The notes beneath the pieces are model-generated. The model was not told where the DNA came from and made no database searches. It was given only the letters and a program-made list of their open reading frames with translations. DNA of 64,000 nt from Enterocloster aldenensis (GTDB lineage: Bacteria; Bacillota; Clostridia; Lachnospirales; Lachnospiraceae): positions 1-64,000 of the forward strand of contig NZ_QVEX01000004.1 of NCBI RefSeq assembly GCF_003434055.1, given 5' to 3'. The position numbers and the translations under genes are program-made. Below, piece by piece: positions 16,340 through 25,260 of the stretch; the first letter of the stretch is position 1, and each line of letters begins with the position of its first letter.

Positions 16340-17146
16340 TTACCGGGCCTGTGATAAGGTGGACAGGACGGCCTGGATATCCGGTTCACCGGCCGGGTCT
16401 GAGACAGCGGCAAGGACGGCGTAATACTCCCCTATGTTCCGTACATACAGGTAACCGGACAGGGGATTGGACTGGGTGGGAGGAAAGTAAAAGCGCAGGA
16501 ACTCAAGGCTGCCTGCCTGGACTGCTTCAATCCTGCCGCCCTCATCCAATGTGTGGGAGCCGCCCTGGAACATGTTCAGGAAAGCCATGGCCTGGTCCGC
16601 GGCATCCCCCTCTTTGTTGGAGGTGTAGAGAAGCATCACGGCGCAGTTTTCATTTTTCATGGACAGCATGTCCAGGAACGTGTCCGGGCCTTGGGACTGT
16701 GACAGGGCAGAGGAATCATAATTAATAAATCCCTGGGGCACGGTAAGGCGGATATTGGACCATTCATTGATAAAGGTGGGACCTGCAAAGCGGCCCATCA
16801 AAGGAGGCCCCGCGGTCTGGGCAGCCATGGCGCCGCTGCTGTCAAAGGTGTAGGAGACATTGTCAATGGTCATGGCGGTATTTGATACCATGGCTCCGTC
16901 TGTGCCGAGATAGTACCAGACCCCCTCCCTCTGCTGCCATCCTGTGAGCATGTAGCCGTCCTGGTCAAACAGATACCATGTCCCGCCAATCTGTTCCCAA
17001 GTGTCCGCCGGATAGGACCTGTCTTCCCTTTCATACCAGTAGCCGGTACTGTCAAGCTGCCATCCTGCTGCAAGGGAAGGCATGGCTGCCAGGACGGAAA
17101 GGGCAATGGCGCCTGCCAGGGCAGTGATGCATCTGCGTATCCTCAT
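16340..17146 (-). CDS. Exported protein with cell-wall-binding (CW) repeats
   Basis: A 268-residue protein with a signal peptide (about residues 1-27). Residues ~28-110 contain three to four CW/choline-binding-like repeats of the form TWYLFDQDGYMLTGWQ. Residues ~120-268 are an unassigned domain, possibly mediating an envelope function. It likely attaches non-covalently to wall polymers outside the cell. AAGGAGGAG precedes the ATG. It is a single gene, convergent with rplT and divergent from the exporter at 17278. Confidence 0.8.
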   Translation of the reverse strand: MRIRRCITALAGAIALSVLAAMPSLAAGWQLDSTGYWYEREDRSYPADTWEQIGGTWYLFDQDGYMLTGWQQREGVWYYLGTDGAMVSNTAMTIDNVSYTFDSSGAMAAQTAGPPLMGRFAGPTFINEWSNIRLTVPQGFINYDSSALSQSQGPDTFLDMLSMKNENCAVMLLYTSNKEGDAADQAMAFLNMFQGGSHTLDEGGRIEAVQAGSLEFLRFYFPPTQSNPLSGYLYVRNIGEYYAVLAAVSDPAGEPDIQAVLSTLSQAR

Positions 17147-17277
17147 TTTACTCCTCCTTCTTGTTTATGATATCCATTATATGAAGGGGAATGGGGAAAT
17201 ACAACCTGTACTTATCATATGCGCCATATCATAGGTATGGAAGGGAATCAAATGATTACGGATGGAAGGGGATAAAT

Positions 17278-18186
17278 ATGAAGAAAGCCTTATTTTACGG
17301 AATACTGGCGTCGTTTTTCTTTGCTTTTACATTTATATTGAACCGGAGCATGAACCTGGCCGGGGGATACTGGCTGTGGTCTGCCTGCCTGCGGTACCTG
17401 TTCACCCTGCCCATGATGGTGCTTATGCTTGCCAGGGAAAAGGGGGCGGCGGCAGAAGTGCTTGGGGAAATCAGACGCAGGCCGGGAAGCTGGTTTTTGT
17501 GGAGCACGGTCGGGTTCGGGCTGTTTTACGCCCCGCTTACCTTTGGCTCCGTGTTCGGTGAGTCCTGGCTGGCCGCTGCTACCTGGCAGCTGACCATTGT
17601 GGCCGGGGTGGTCCTGACCCCGCTTTTTGGAAAAAAAATCCCGTTTAAAAACCTGGCCTGGTCCATGTTCATCCTGGCGGGGATATTCCTCATGCAGGTG
17701 CCGCACATGGAGCAGACGGACGGGAGGACGGTGTTCCTTACCCTGGCTCCCATACTGGCGGCCGCATTTTCCTATCCCCTGGGAAACCGGAAGATGATGG
17801 AGCTCTGCCCGGCTTCCATGACAACCATTGGGAGGGTGTATGGTATGACAATCTGCAGCATGCCATTCTGGCTGCTGCTGTCCGTGTTTGCCGCAGTGCG
17901 CACAGGAATGCCGGAAAGGGGCCAGGTCCTTCAGTCTGTCTGCGTGGCCTTGTTCTCCGGCGTCATTGCCACGGTCCTGTTCTTTAAGGCAACCGATATG
18001 GTGAAGCATAATCCGGGACACCTGGCCGTGATTGAGGCAACCCAGTGCGGGGAGGTGGTCTTTACATTGCTTGGAGGCATTTTCCTGCTGCATGACAGGG
18101 TGCCGGACGCAGTGGGACTGGCCGGGATTGCCGTGATCGTGGCAGGCATGATCGGCAACAGCTTGGCGGCCGGCGGGGAGGCGTAG
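17278..18186 (+). CDS. DMT superfamily exporter (EmrE-like, 10 TM)
   Basis: A 302-residue membrane protein with about ten hydrophobic helices, in the drug/metabolite transporter superfamily (FILNRSMNLAGGYWLWSACLR near the start, and LAVIEATQCGEVVFTLLGG in the second half). A longer in-frame ORF begins at 17191, but GGAAGGGG before the ATG at 17278 and the normal MKKALFYG membrane start favour the shorter form. Substrate unknown. Confidence 0.85.
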   Translation: MKKALFYGILASFFFAFTFILNRSMNLAGGYWLWSACLRYLFTLPMMVLMLAREKGAAAEVLGEIRRRPGSWFLWSTVGFGLFYAPLTFGSVFGESWLAAATWQLTIVAGVVLTPLFGKKIPFKNLAWSMFILAGIFLMQVPHMEQTDGRTVFLTLAPILAAAFSYPLGNRKMMELCPASMTTIGRVYGMTICSMPFWLLLSVFAAVRTGMPERGQVLQSVCVALFSGVIATVLFFKATDMVKHNPGHLAVIEATQCGEVVFTLLGGIFLLHDRVPDAVGLAGIAVIVAGMIGNSLAAGGEA

Positions 18187-18224
18187 GTTAGGATTCCGTT
18201 AAGAAATGCGTAATAATTATTATT

Positions 18225-18253
18225 TTGCATTAAGCCCCGATCTATGATACACT
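18225..18253 (+). promoter_or_regulatory. Putative promoter of the ABC exporter cluster
   Basis: TTGCAT, 17 bp, TACACT, 48 bp upstream of the ATPase gene. Match to consensus is moderate. Confidence 0.45.
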
Positions 18254-18301
18254 GATTTATGAAGTTACAAATTTAACAATTATCAGGAGTGGTTTAAGAC
18301 A

Positions 18302-18976
18302 ATGCTGGAATTATCGGGTATATGCAAATCCTATCACAGACAGAACATCCTTGACGGGGTGGAACTTACGGTCAGGCCGGGGGAGTGTGTGGGGATTGTG
18401 GGATATAACGGCTGCGGGAAAACCACTCTTTTGTCTATTATTGCAGGAGCGCTGAAAGCTGACAAGGGAAGCATCCTGTTTAACGGCAGGCAGGCCGTGG
18501 GGCATCCCCGCGTGTTTGCGGAAGAAGCAGCCTATGTCCCCCAGGAGAATCCGCTGATGGAGGAACTGACGGTAAGGGACAACCTGCTGCTGTGGTACAG
18601 GGGAAGCAGGACCGGGATGGAAGAAGACCTAAGGAGCGGCGCAGCCGCCATGCTGGGCGTGGATAAGATGCTGGACCGCACGGCCGGCAGGCTTTCCGGC
18701 GGCATGAAGAAGCGTGTCAGCATTGCATGTGCCCTGTCCAATCACGCGCCTGTGCTGATCATGGACGAGCCGGGGGCTGCCCTGGATCTGGAGTGCAAGG
18801 AACTGATACGGAATTACCTGCAGGAGTATATGGCAGGGGGCGGAGCCGTGGTGCTGACATCCCATGAACTGGCGGAACTGGCCATGTGCACGGACATGTA
18901 CGCGCTGAAGCAATGCCGATTGACAAAAATCGTTAATGGTTCGTCAGCAGAAGAGCTGATCCGCCAGTTTCGATAG
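18302..18976 (+). CDS. ABC transporter ATP-binding protein
   Basis: A 224-residue ATPase with Walker A GYNGCGKTT (near residue 38), signature LSGGMKKRVS, Walker B VLIMDEPG and switch His in LTSHELAE. It resembles ATPases of ABC-2 type exporters. The two permeases at 21166 and 22350 are the probable membrane partners. The zinc-ribbon protein between them is probably part of the same system. Confidence 0.88.
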   Translation: MLELSGICKSYHRQNILDGVELTVRPGECVGIVGYNGCGKTTLLSIIAGALKADKGSILFNGRQAVGHPRVFAEEAAYVPQENPLMEELTVRDNLLLWYRGSRTGMEEDLRSGAAAMLGVDKMLDRTAGRLSGGMKKRVSIACALSNHAPVLIMDEPGAALDLECKELIRNYLQEYMAGGGAVVLTSHELAELAMCTDMYALKQCRLTKIVNGSSAEELIRQFR

Positions 18977-19032
18977 AAATACGAGGGAACATGCCCTTTG
19001 GCATGGACCTGATGCAAGGGAGGAAAATAAGA

Positions 19033-21066
19033 ATGAAATGCAGGAAATGTGGAGCTGAGTACGGGGAGGACGTAAAGTTCTGTACCAAGTGCGGCGCTTC
19101 TATGGAAGATGAAGGCCAGGATTCCCAGGCATGGACCAGCGCAGGGACAGAGCCTGCAAAGGACGCCGGGACAGATGAGGCGTCCGGAGCCGGACAGGAT
19201 GACGCAGGGACAGCGGCAGAAGGACAGACTGAGGCGGCAGCTGATGGAGCGGCGGAGGCTGATAAAACAGCAGGGCAGCCGTCAGTGACAGATGCAGGGC
19301 AGCAGGCAGAGGCAGAGCCCGCGGCAGAGGCAGGGCAGCAGGCAGAAGAGGCAGGCGCCGCTGTCAAGGAAGAAGAGCCAAAGGCGGCTGGCCCCATGTC
19401 GGTACCGGCAGCAGGCGAACCGGAGCCAAACAAGAAGTTCATGAAGATCCTGTTCGCGGTCATCGCTGCATTGGCAGTGATTGCCGTTGCGGCAGTGGCA
19501 TATGTGAAGATGAATGCAAAAGACCCCAAGCAGGTGGTAATCGATGCATTTGAGAAGGTTTATACCGAGGACCAGGTGTTCCCGTCCGAGGAACTGTTTG
19601 GATTCAAGGATTTCTCAGAGGCAGCGCTGAAGGCTGACATGGAAAGCGGGCTTACCCTTAAGATGGACAGCTGTTCCGACCCCACGGTAAACCAGTTTGC
19701 GGGAAGCGGGCTGCGCCTTGAGGGCAAAAGCGATAAGACAAATGACAGGTCATCCTTTAATATGGGTGTGATTTATAACGGGATGGACCTGGCAAACCTG
19801 GACGCCTATTACGGTGATGACAACCTGATGATGGCGGTTCCCGAACTGAGCAGCAAGGTGTTTACCCTTGACCTTGGAGATGGACTTGGGGAGCGCATTA
19901 AGAATTCACCTACAGTAGGCCCGCTGCTGGCAGAGAACGGCGTGGATGTAGATGGACTGGCCGGATACTTTACAGACCTGATTGACGAGGCCGAGAAGGC
20001 TGAGGAAGAGGGCAAGGCCCCATTTGATATCGAAGCCCTGCTTACCCGCTACAGGGAAGGCAGCAGCGCTCAGGAGAATTTTAAGGCGGCCATGACCGTT
20101 GAGAAGGCTGACAAAGGCACCTACACCATGAATGGGGCTCAGGTCAGCTGCCAGGGATATGATGTGCTGATCAGCAAGGATTCCATGATTGAATTCCTGC
20201 GCACCTCTTCTGATTTCTTCCTTCAGGATGAGACCTTGAAGGCAGATTACCTGAAACAGCTGGAGGCCACGGTCAGGATGAGCGAACTGATGGGCAGCGC
20301 CATGACAGGCATGGGTTCCATGTCTGCCGAGCAGATGCAGGAACAGGCGTATGATGAAGTAAAAGACGCTGTGGATGAGATGATTACATATCTGGACAAG
20401 ACCCTGACCGATATTCAGATGACGGTTTATGTTGATAAGGACGGAAACCTTGCGGCCTTAGAGGGAACCACGAACCTGTATGTGGATGAGGAGGTTGCAG
20501 AAGAAGAAGGATATGTGGCAGTGACATTTAACCTTACACTGGAAGGCGGGGCATACCTGACACAGAACGTTAAGGGCAACATAACGCTGCAGGATGCAGA
20601 TGACACGGTTAAGCTTGACCTGTTAAAGCAGGGAACTTATGACGGCAAGAAGCTGACCTGCGATCTGTCGGTGGATGTGACTGCGCCGGATGCATCGGTT
20701 TATAACTTCATGTACACAGGCACCTATGATTCCAATGACGGCAGCTACCATGCGGCAGTGGAGCTTGGAGGCGAGGGTTCCCAGCTCTTTAAGATGTCTG
20801 CAGCCGGTATTGTGGACCAGATGGAAAAGGGCAAGGCGTACCATATGGATATCGATGCCCTGGAGATTGCAGCCATGGATAATTCCATGAACATGGTGCT
20901 CAGCGGCGAGCTTTACAGCCGTCCGTTAAGCAGCGGGGTAACACCGCTTGAGGGCGAGACCATGGATGTGCTGTCGGCCACCGAGGAGGATTGGAACAAT
21001 GTCCTTATGGAGATGGTATTCGGCATCATCGGACTGTCAGGGCAGCTTGGCGCTCCCATGGGCTGA
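19033..21066 (+). CDS. Zinc-ribbon, single-pass membrane protein with large extracytoplasmic domain
   Basis: A 677-residue protein. The N-terminal zinc ribbon is CRKCGAEYGEDVKFCTKCG. Residues ~25-130 are a low-complexity Ala/Glu/Gln/Gly linker. One TM helix follows at ~137-160 (ILFAVIAALAVIAVAAVAYV). The C-terminal ~515 residues (165-677) form a repetitive beta-rich domain with no catalytic motif I recognise. GGGAGG supports the ATG at 19033 rather than an upstream start at 18991. The neighbourhood suggests an accessory or sensor of the ABC exporter. Function unknown. Confidence 0.75.
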   Translation: MKCRKCGAEYGEDVKFCTKCGASMEDEGQDSQAWTSAGTEPAKDAGTDEASGAGQDDAGTAAEGQTEAAADGAAEADKTAGQPSVTDAGQQAEAEPAAEAGQQAEEAGAAVKEEEPKAAGPMSVPAAGEPEPNKKFMKILFAVIAALAVIAVAAVAYVKMNAKDPKQVVIDAFEKVYTEDQVFPSEELFGFKDFSEAALKADMESGLTLKMDSCSDPTVNQFAGSGLRLEGKSDKTNDRSSFNMGVIYNGMDLANLDAYYGDDNLMMAVPELSSKVFTLDLGDGLGERIKNSPTVGPLLAENGVDVDGLAGYFTDLIDEAEKAEEEGKAPFDIEALLTRYREGSSAQENFKAAMTVEKADKGTYTMNGAQVSCQGYDVLISKDSMIEFLRTSSDFFLQDETLKADYLKQLEATVRMSELMGSAMTGMGSMSAEQMQEQAYDEVKDAVDEMITYLDKTLTDIQMTVYVDKDGNLAALEGTTNLYVDEEVAEEEGYVAVTFNLTLEGGAYLTQNVKGNITLQDADDTVKLDLLKQGTYDGKKLTCDLSVDVTAPDASVYNFMYTGTYDSNDGSYHAAVELGGEGSQLFKMSAAGIVDQMEKGKAYHMDIDALEIAAMDNSMNMVLSGELYSRPLSSGVTPLEGETMDVLSATEEDWNNVLMEMVFGIIGLSGQLGAPMG

Positions 21067-21165
21067 TGATAAAACCGGCCAGACAGGAATAAAACAGGGG
21101 CTTTGGTTCATTTCCGTCAGGAGATGGACCGGGGCCGGATCATAACAAAGAAGGAATGGGGAAAT

Positions 21166-22353
21166 ATGTCTGCACGTCTGGTTTATCTCAAGCTGGAGTT
21201 AAAACGAGCATGTAAAAAGCTTCCCCACATCATTGCAGGGGCAATCGTGCTGTTACTATTAGCGGTTACGGTTGCCTTTTTGGCAAGCAGGATGTTGTAT
21301 GGGGATCAGGCGGCAGGAAGGATTACCGTTGGGGTAGTGCTTCCTGAGGGTGATGCCGTGGCACAAAAGGCAGTGGCCATGGTCAGCTCCCTGGAAAGCG
21401 TAAAAAGTATCTGTGATTTTGAATATATGGACAAGGAAGAGGGCGTAAGGAAACTGAAAGACGGGCAGCTTTACGCTGTGATGGAAGTACCTGAGGGATT
21501 TGTGCAGGATATCATGAATGGAACCAATACGCCTGTGCGGATCATACTGCCCAGGGGCGCGGGTCTGGAAAGCAGGATATTCAAGGAACTGACAGATGCC
21601 GGCGCCAAGACGCTGGGGGCCAGTCAGGCGGGAATCTATGCAGGGGATGAGCTCTGCGTCCTGGAAGGCATGACGGACTCCATCCCTGTCCTGGAAGCGG
21701 ACCTGAACCGGATTTTCATGGGATACAGCCTGCCAAGGATGGATTATTTCAGGAATATGAAGGTAACTGCCACCGGGGATGTGGATACCCTGCATTTCTA
21801 TGGCGTCAGTGCGGCCGTTCTGTTTCTGCTTCTGTGCGCCATTCCCGTATCGGCATACCTGTCGCCGGCCAGGCCTGTGATGAAACAGAAGCTTAAGATA
21901 CTTGGGATTGGCAATGTGACGGTCCTGGGGGTCAGGATACTGGGCCTGGGCCTGCTTCTGGCAGCGGTGGCCCTTCCGGCGGCAGCGGCGGCAGGAAGCC
22001 TGGGCTTCATTTCATGGGGGGTTAGGACCGTGCTGGCGGTAACAGCCGTATGCCTGTCCGCTGCTTCCATGATTGTGTTCCTGTATCAGGCTGCGGGTAG
22101 CCTGATGGGAGGCGTCATGCTGCTGTTCCTGACCGTGACGGCCATGCATTTCATGGCGGGCGGGTTCCTTCCGCTGGTGTTCCTTCCGGTATCCATCCGG
22201 GCAGCGGCCCCGTTCCTGCCGTCCTATATCTTTATGGAGGGTATGAAGATGACGGTGACGTCTGTCATGGATCCCGGCGTATTTGTCAGGCTGGCGGCTG
22301 TTATGGCGGTCTGTTTTCTGCTCAGCCTGTGGGTGGAGGAGGGAAGACGATGA
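21166..22353 (+). CDS. ABC-2 type permease-like membrane protein (subunit 1)
   Basis: A 395-residue protein with an N-terminal TM helix (IIAGAIVLLLLAVTVAFLA), an extracytoplasmic domain (~55-215) and about six C-terminal TM helices. This is the ABC-2 permease layout seen in YhgE/Pip and drug exporters. The start follows AAGGAATGGGGAA. It overlaps the next, similarly organised gene by ATGA, implying a heterodimeric channel with the ATPase at 18302. Confidence 0.75.
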   Translation: MSARLVYLKLELKRACKKLPHIIAGAIVLLLLAVTVAFLASRMLYGDQAAGRITVGVVLPEGDAVAQKAVAMVSSLESVKSICDFEYMDKEEGVRKLKDGQLYAVMEVPEGFVQDIMNGTNTPVRIILPRGAGLESRIFKELTDAGAKTLGASQAGIYAGDELCVLEGMTDSIPVLEADLNRIFMGYSLPRMDYFRNMKVTATGDVDTLHFYGVSAAVLFLLLCAIPVSAYLSPARPVMKQKLKILGIGNVTVLGVRILGLGLLLAAVALPAAAAAGSLGFISWGVRTVLAVTAVCLSAASMIVFLYQAAGSLMGGVMLLFLTVTAMHFMAGGFLPLVFLPVSIRAAAPFLPSYIFMEGMKMTVTSVMDPGVFVRLAAVMAVCFLLSLWVEEGRR

Positions 22354-23453
22354 AAAAGGTGATGATTTGGTTCCTTCTGTCCTGTAAACGGTATGTGAGG
22401 AAGCCCTCCTTCCTGGTCATCCTGCTTCTGCTTCCCCTTGGGATCCTGGCGGCGGACAAGAGCCAGGGCCATAAGGATCCGGAGATTAAGATTGCGGTCA
22501 GCGTCCAGGGAGGCGATGAAAATGAACTGGGCGCCAGGCTGGCGCAAAGCCTTGTGGAGCGCAGGCTGGGCGAGGATGCGGGTATGTTCCGCTTCTATGA
22601 ATGCAGGGACGAGGAACAGGTAAAGGATGAGGTGGCTTCCAGACGGGCGGAATGCGGTTATGTGATAACGCAGGGGCTCAGGGAAAAACTGGATTCCGGC
22701 CAATACAGACGCAGTATCCTTGTCTATTCCGCCCCCTCCACCGTCACCGCGTCCCTTTCCACCGAGACTGTGTTTGCAGCGCTGATGGAAATCTATGACC
22801 GGGAGTTACTGACAGGATACGTGGCAAAGGAAAGCCTGTTTGATTCCCTGGGAGCACCGGGAAGCCAGGCCAGGGAAGAATCAGCCATGGAGGCCGGCGC
22901 GCTTTATGACAAATGGCTTGGCAATGGAAGCACCTTCCGGTTTGAATACAGCTTCCAGGGACAGGACGGTGCCGCGGCCCTGGCTGGTACGGAGCCTCAG
23001 GAGACCGTATTTCCGGTAAGGGGCATTGTGGCTGTCTATGTGTTCGTGACAAGCCTCTACGGGGCCGTGGTGTTGTGCGGGGATGAGGAGAGGGGGCTGT
23101 TCCTGCCCCTTTCCTACGGTTACAGGACGCCCTGCCGCATCGCGTCCATGGCAGCGCCCGTGGCCATGGCGGCCATATCCGGACTGATGGCATTGTGGGC
23201 CAGCAAAAGCCTTACGGACCCTGTAAAGGAAATCGTGGCCATGGCGGGGTACTGTATGGCTGTTACGGCTGTTTCCTGGCTTTTAAAGGTCATCTGCCGC
23301 AGGCCCCAGGTGCTGTGCTGCGTCATTCCCTTTTTTGTCATCGGCAGCCTTCTGTTCTGCCCTGTGTTCATTGATGCGGGACGGTACCTGGATGTCTTTG
23401 ACCAGATTGGGAAAATGTTCCCGCCCTGGTATTACCTCAGGGGATTCCGATAA
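22350..23453 (+). CDS. ABC-2 type permease-like membrane protein (subunit 2)
   Basis: A 367-residue protein with the same layout as its upstream neighbour: TM1 at ~15-30 (FLVILLLLPLGILAA), an external domain to ~225 and several C-terminal TM helices. GGAGGAGGG within the end of the preceding gene serves the ATG at 22350. It is the last gene of the exporter cluster. Substrate unknown. Confidence 0.75.
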   Translation: MKKVMIWFLLSCKRYVRKPSFLVILLLLPLGILAADKSQGHKDPEIKIAVSVQGGDENELGARLAQSLVERRLGEDAGMFRFYECRDEEQVKDEVASRRAECGYVITQGLREKLDSGQYRRSILVYSAPSTVTASLSTETVFAALMEIYDRELLTGYVAKESLFDSLGAPGSQAREESAMEAGALYDKWLGNGSTFRFEYSFQGQDGAAALAGTEPQETVFPVRGIVAVYVFVTSLYGAVVLCGDEERGLFLPLSYGYRTPCRIASMAAPVAMAAISGLMALWASKSLTDPVKEIVAMAGYCMAVTAVSWLLKVICRRPQVLCCVIPFFVIGSLLFCPVFIDAGRYLDVFDQIGKMFPPWYYLRGFR

Positions 23454-23459
23454 TAATCA

Positions 23460-23717
23460 TTGCGTTTTTGTGTAAATGCCGGTATAATAGGATTACGGTA
23501 ACTATAATGGTAATGAAAAGGAGTTGATTCTGTCCGGCGCACTTGATGCTGCACAATCAGCAGCATAAGTGGAACGTGGAAAACCAAGATAATCCTAACT
23601 GCATAAGGGACAGCGCCTGTATTTACAGGTTTTGTTGTCATGCCAGCAAGATTATCAAGAATTCCGCGTTAATACGATTAACCATATTAACTGTGGAATT
23701 CTTCCACAGTTTTTTTA
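23460..23717 (+). ncRNA. Orphan transcription unit: candidate small RNA or leader
   Basis: This gap has its own promoter (TTGCGT at 23460, 17 bp, TATAAT at 23483-23488). It holds an internal hairpin (ATGCTGC/GCAGCAT, 23546-23566), a first terminator-like hairpin (CCTGTA/TACAGG at 23616-23629 then TTTTGTT) and a strong terminator at 23689-23717. No convincing ORF lies between them. It may be an sRNA of about 220 nt or an attenuating leader of the methyltransferase gene. TTACGGTAAC near 23493 recurs as GTTACCGTAAC near 23737. Confidence 0.45.
23689..23717 (+). terminator. Strong terminator before the methyltransferase
   Basis: AACTGTGGAA and TTCCACAGTT form a perfect 10-bp stem with a TTC loop, followed by seven Ts. 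It lies 54 bp upstream of the next gene, so it either ends an sRNA or attenuates that gene. Confidence 0.85.
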
Positions 23718-23735
23718 ATTCCCACAATTACCATA

Positions 23736-23748
23736 GGTTACCGTAACC
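23736..23748. promoter_or_regulatory. GGTTACCGTAACC palindrome
   Basis: A 13-bp palindrome 22 bp before the methyltransferase ATG. A related half-copy (ATTACGGTAAC) lies at 23492-23502 just after the orphan promoter. The pair may be binding sites for one regulator. Confidence 0.35.
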
Positions 23749-23770
23749 CAAATGGAAAGGATAAGATATC

Positions 23771-24607
23771 ATGAAGGATTTATTAAAAATATTAAAAGAA
23801 AAACCGGCTTTATATGAACCCTCCCCCAGGAATATGTGGGATGATCCCCACATATCAAAGCAGATGCTGGCCGCGCATCTGGATGAAGGCTTTGATTCGG
23901 CAACACGGAAGATGGGGTTTGTAAAAGAATCCGTGGGGTGGATTGCCTGCACACTGCCGCCGGCCCGGTACAAAAGGCTTCTGGACCTGGGCTGCGGGCC
24001 GGGAATCTACGCTGAATTATTTTGCCGCAATGGGTATGAGGTAACCGGCGTGGATATATCGGAGCGTTCCATCAGGTTCGCCCGTGAGTCTGCCAGGCAG
24101 AAGAATCTGGCAATTGAATATTGCCGGAAGGATTACACGGCCTCCGGCCTTGGGGGCAGCTATGACCTGATTACCTTGATATACTGTGATTTTGGCGTGC
24201 TGGCCCGGGACACGCGGGTGAAGCTGCTGGCCCGTATTTACGAGTCCCTGCTTCCCCATGGCGCATTGCTGTTCGATGTGTTCAAGCCGGTAAAATACAA
24301 GGGGATGAAAGAGGCCAGGGACTGGGAGGCGGAAGAAAATGGTTTTTGGCATGAGAAGCCTTACCTGCTGCTTCATTCCTTCTGGCGGTACGATGAGGAT
24401 AACACATTCCTGAACCAGTATGTGGTTGGGACAGAGGATGGGACTGACTATTACAATATCTGGGAGCATACCTTTACATTTGAAGAGCTGGAACAGGATC
24501 TGAGGAAGGCCGGATTTGGCCGGATTCAGTTCTACGGCAATGTTGCCGGCAAAAGATGTGAAGATACAGATGATACAATCTGCGTCCTGGCAATGAAGGG
24601 ACTGTAA
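23771..24607 (+). CDS. SAM-dependent methyltransferase
   Basis: A 278-residue class I methyltransferase. Motif I is LLDLGCGPGIYAELF (near residue 73), followed by the acidic strand end VTGVDISERSI and a DLITLIYCDFGV segment. The N-terminal ~65 residues (EPSPRNMWDDPHISKQML) look like a substrate-recognition cap. Substrate unknown. It is monocistronic and ends at a shared bidirectional terminator. Confidence 0.82.
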   Translation: MKDLLKILKEKPALYEPSPRNMWDDPHISKQMLAAHLDEGFDSATRKMGFVKESVGWIACTLPPARYKRLLDLGCGPGIYAELFCRNGYEVTGVDISERSIRFARESARQKNLAIEYCRKDYTASGLGGSYDLITLIYCDFGVLARDTRVKLLARIYESLLPHGALLFDVFKPVKYKGMKEARDWEAEENGFWHEKPYLLLHSFWRYDEDNTFLNQYVVGTEDGTDYYNIWEHTFTFEELEQDLRKAGFGRIQFYGNVAGKRCEDTDDTICVLAMKGL

Positions 24608-24610
24608 AAC

Positions 24611-24646
24611 AAAACCCCGGATTCCAATCATGGAATCCGGGGTTTT
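24611..24646. terminator. Bidirectional terminator
   Basis: AAAACCCCGGATTCCA and TGGAATCCGGGGTTTT form a perfect 16-bp stem with a four-base loop. It serves the methyltransferase on the plus strand and tRNA-Leu(CAG) on the minus strand. Confidence 0.9.
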
Positions 24647-24654
24647 CCTGCAAG

Positions 24655-24738
24655 TGCAGAAGAAGGGAGTCGAACCCTCAAGGTATTACTACCACACGGA
24701 CCTGAACCGTGCGCGTCTGCCAATTCCGCCACTTCTGC
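24655..24738 (-). tRNA. tRNA-Leu (anticodon CAG)
   Basis: Class II tRNA on the minus strand. The acceptor stem is GCAGAAG/CTTCTGC with discriminator A, the anticodon stem CACGG/CCGTG with loop TTCAGGT, and a long variable arm. GGTTCGACT is the T-loop. CCA is not encoded. Confidence 0.95.
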
Positions 24739-24777
24739 GTTTTGCACTGAACTGTTTTGTCTCAGGCAACGAAAGTT

Positions 24778-24806
24778 ATTATAAGATAGGTTGGCCTTTT
24801 TGTCAA
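24778..24806 (-). promoter_or_regulatory. Consensus promoter of tRNA-Leu(CAG)
   Basis: On the minus strand TTGACA, 17 bp, TATAAT: a perfect match to the sigma-70/SigA consensus, 40 bp upstream of the tRNA. Confidence 0.85.
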
Positions 24807-24873
24807 CACTATTTTAAAAAAAATTTCCTGAGATTACCAGATAAAAAAAATTAGAAAAAATTTCAAAAAATAG

Positions 24874-24902
24874 TTGCCAATTTAAAAACTCTGTGATATA
24901 CT
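24874..24902 (+). promoter_or_regulatory. Promoter of tRNA-Leu(AAG)
   Basis: TTGCCA, 17 bp, TATACT, 12 bp before the tRNA. The very A/T-rich stretch 24810-24873 between the two divergent tRNA promoters could act as an UP element. Confidence 0.8.
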
Positions 24903-24914
24903 ATCATTCGTGTT

Positions 24915-24998
24915 GCGGGAGTGCTGGAATTGGCAGACAGGCAAGACTAAGGATCTTGTGGGTGTATGCTCGTGTGGGTTCAAGTCCCATCTCCCGCA
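24915..24998 (+). tRNA. tRNA-Leu (anticodon AAG)
   Basis: Class II tRNA. The acceptor stem is GCGGGAG/CTCCCGC with discriminator A, and the anticodon stem CAAGA/TCTTG with loop CTAAGGA, placing AAG at 34-36. A34 implies deamination to inosine by TadA, which is uncommon for bacterial leucine tRNAs. CCA is not encoded. Confidence 0.93.
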
Positions 24999-25012
24999 CT
25001 GTTATTTAGAAG

Positions 25013-25047
25013 AGGAATCTTTGTTGGATTACAAAGGTTCTTTTTTT
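25013..25047 (+). terminator. Terminator of tRNA-Leu(AAG)
   Basis: AGGAATCTTTG pairs with CAAAGGTTCTT (11 bp with two G-U pairs) around an 8-base loop, followed by seven Ts. Confidence 0.8.
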
Positions 25048-25260
25048 GTGCGCCCATGGGCCTTACGCGCCCTTTGGGACAGGGCCGGGATTTTACAAAA
25101 TACAGGTGTAATTTACAATGGGATATGCTAAAATGAAAGCATGTGTATAAGAATATAGGACCTGAAAAAGATAAATCAGATAACAGGTATTAAAAAACAG
25201 GTATAAAAACGGCGTTGGTGTGGGAAATGCCCATGTCCGGTTCCGGTAGAAGGAGGCATT

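Noticed and set aside
18991..19032. Upstream start for the zinc-ribbon protein
   Set aside because: The GGGAGG site is spaced for the ATG at 19033, which puts the zinc ribbon at the N terminus as usual.
23543..23746. 67-residue ORF in the gap before the methyltransferase
   Set aside because: It runs straight through the strong terminator at 23689-23717 and has no suitable ribosome binding site.
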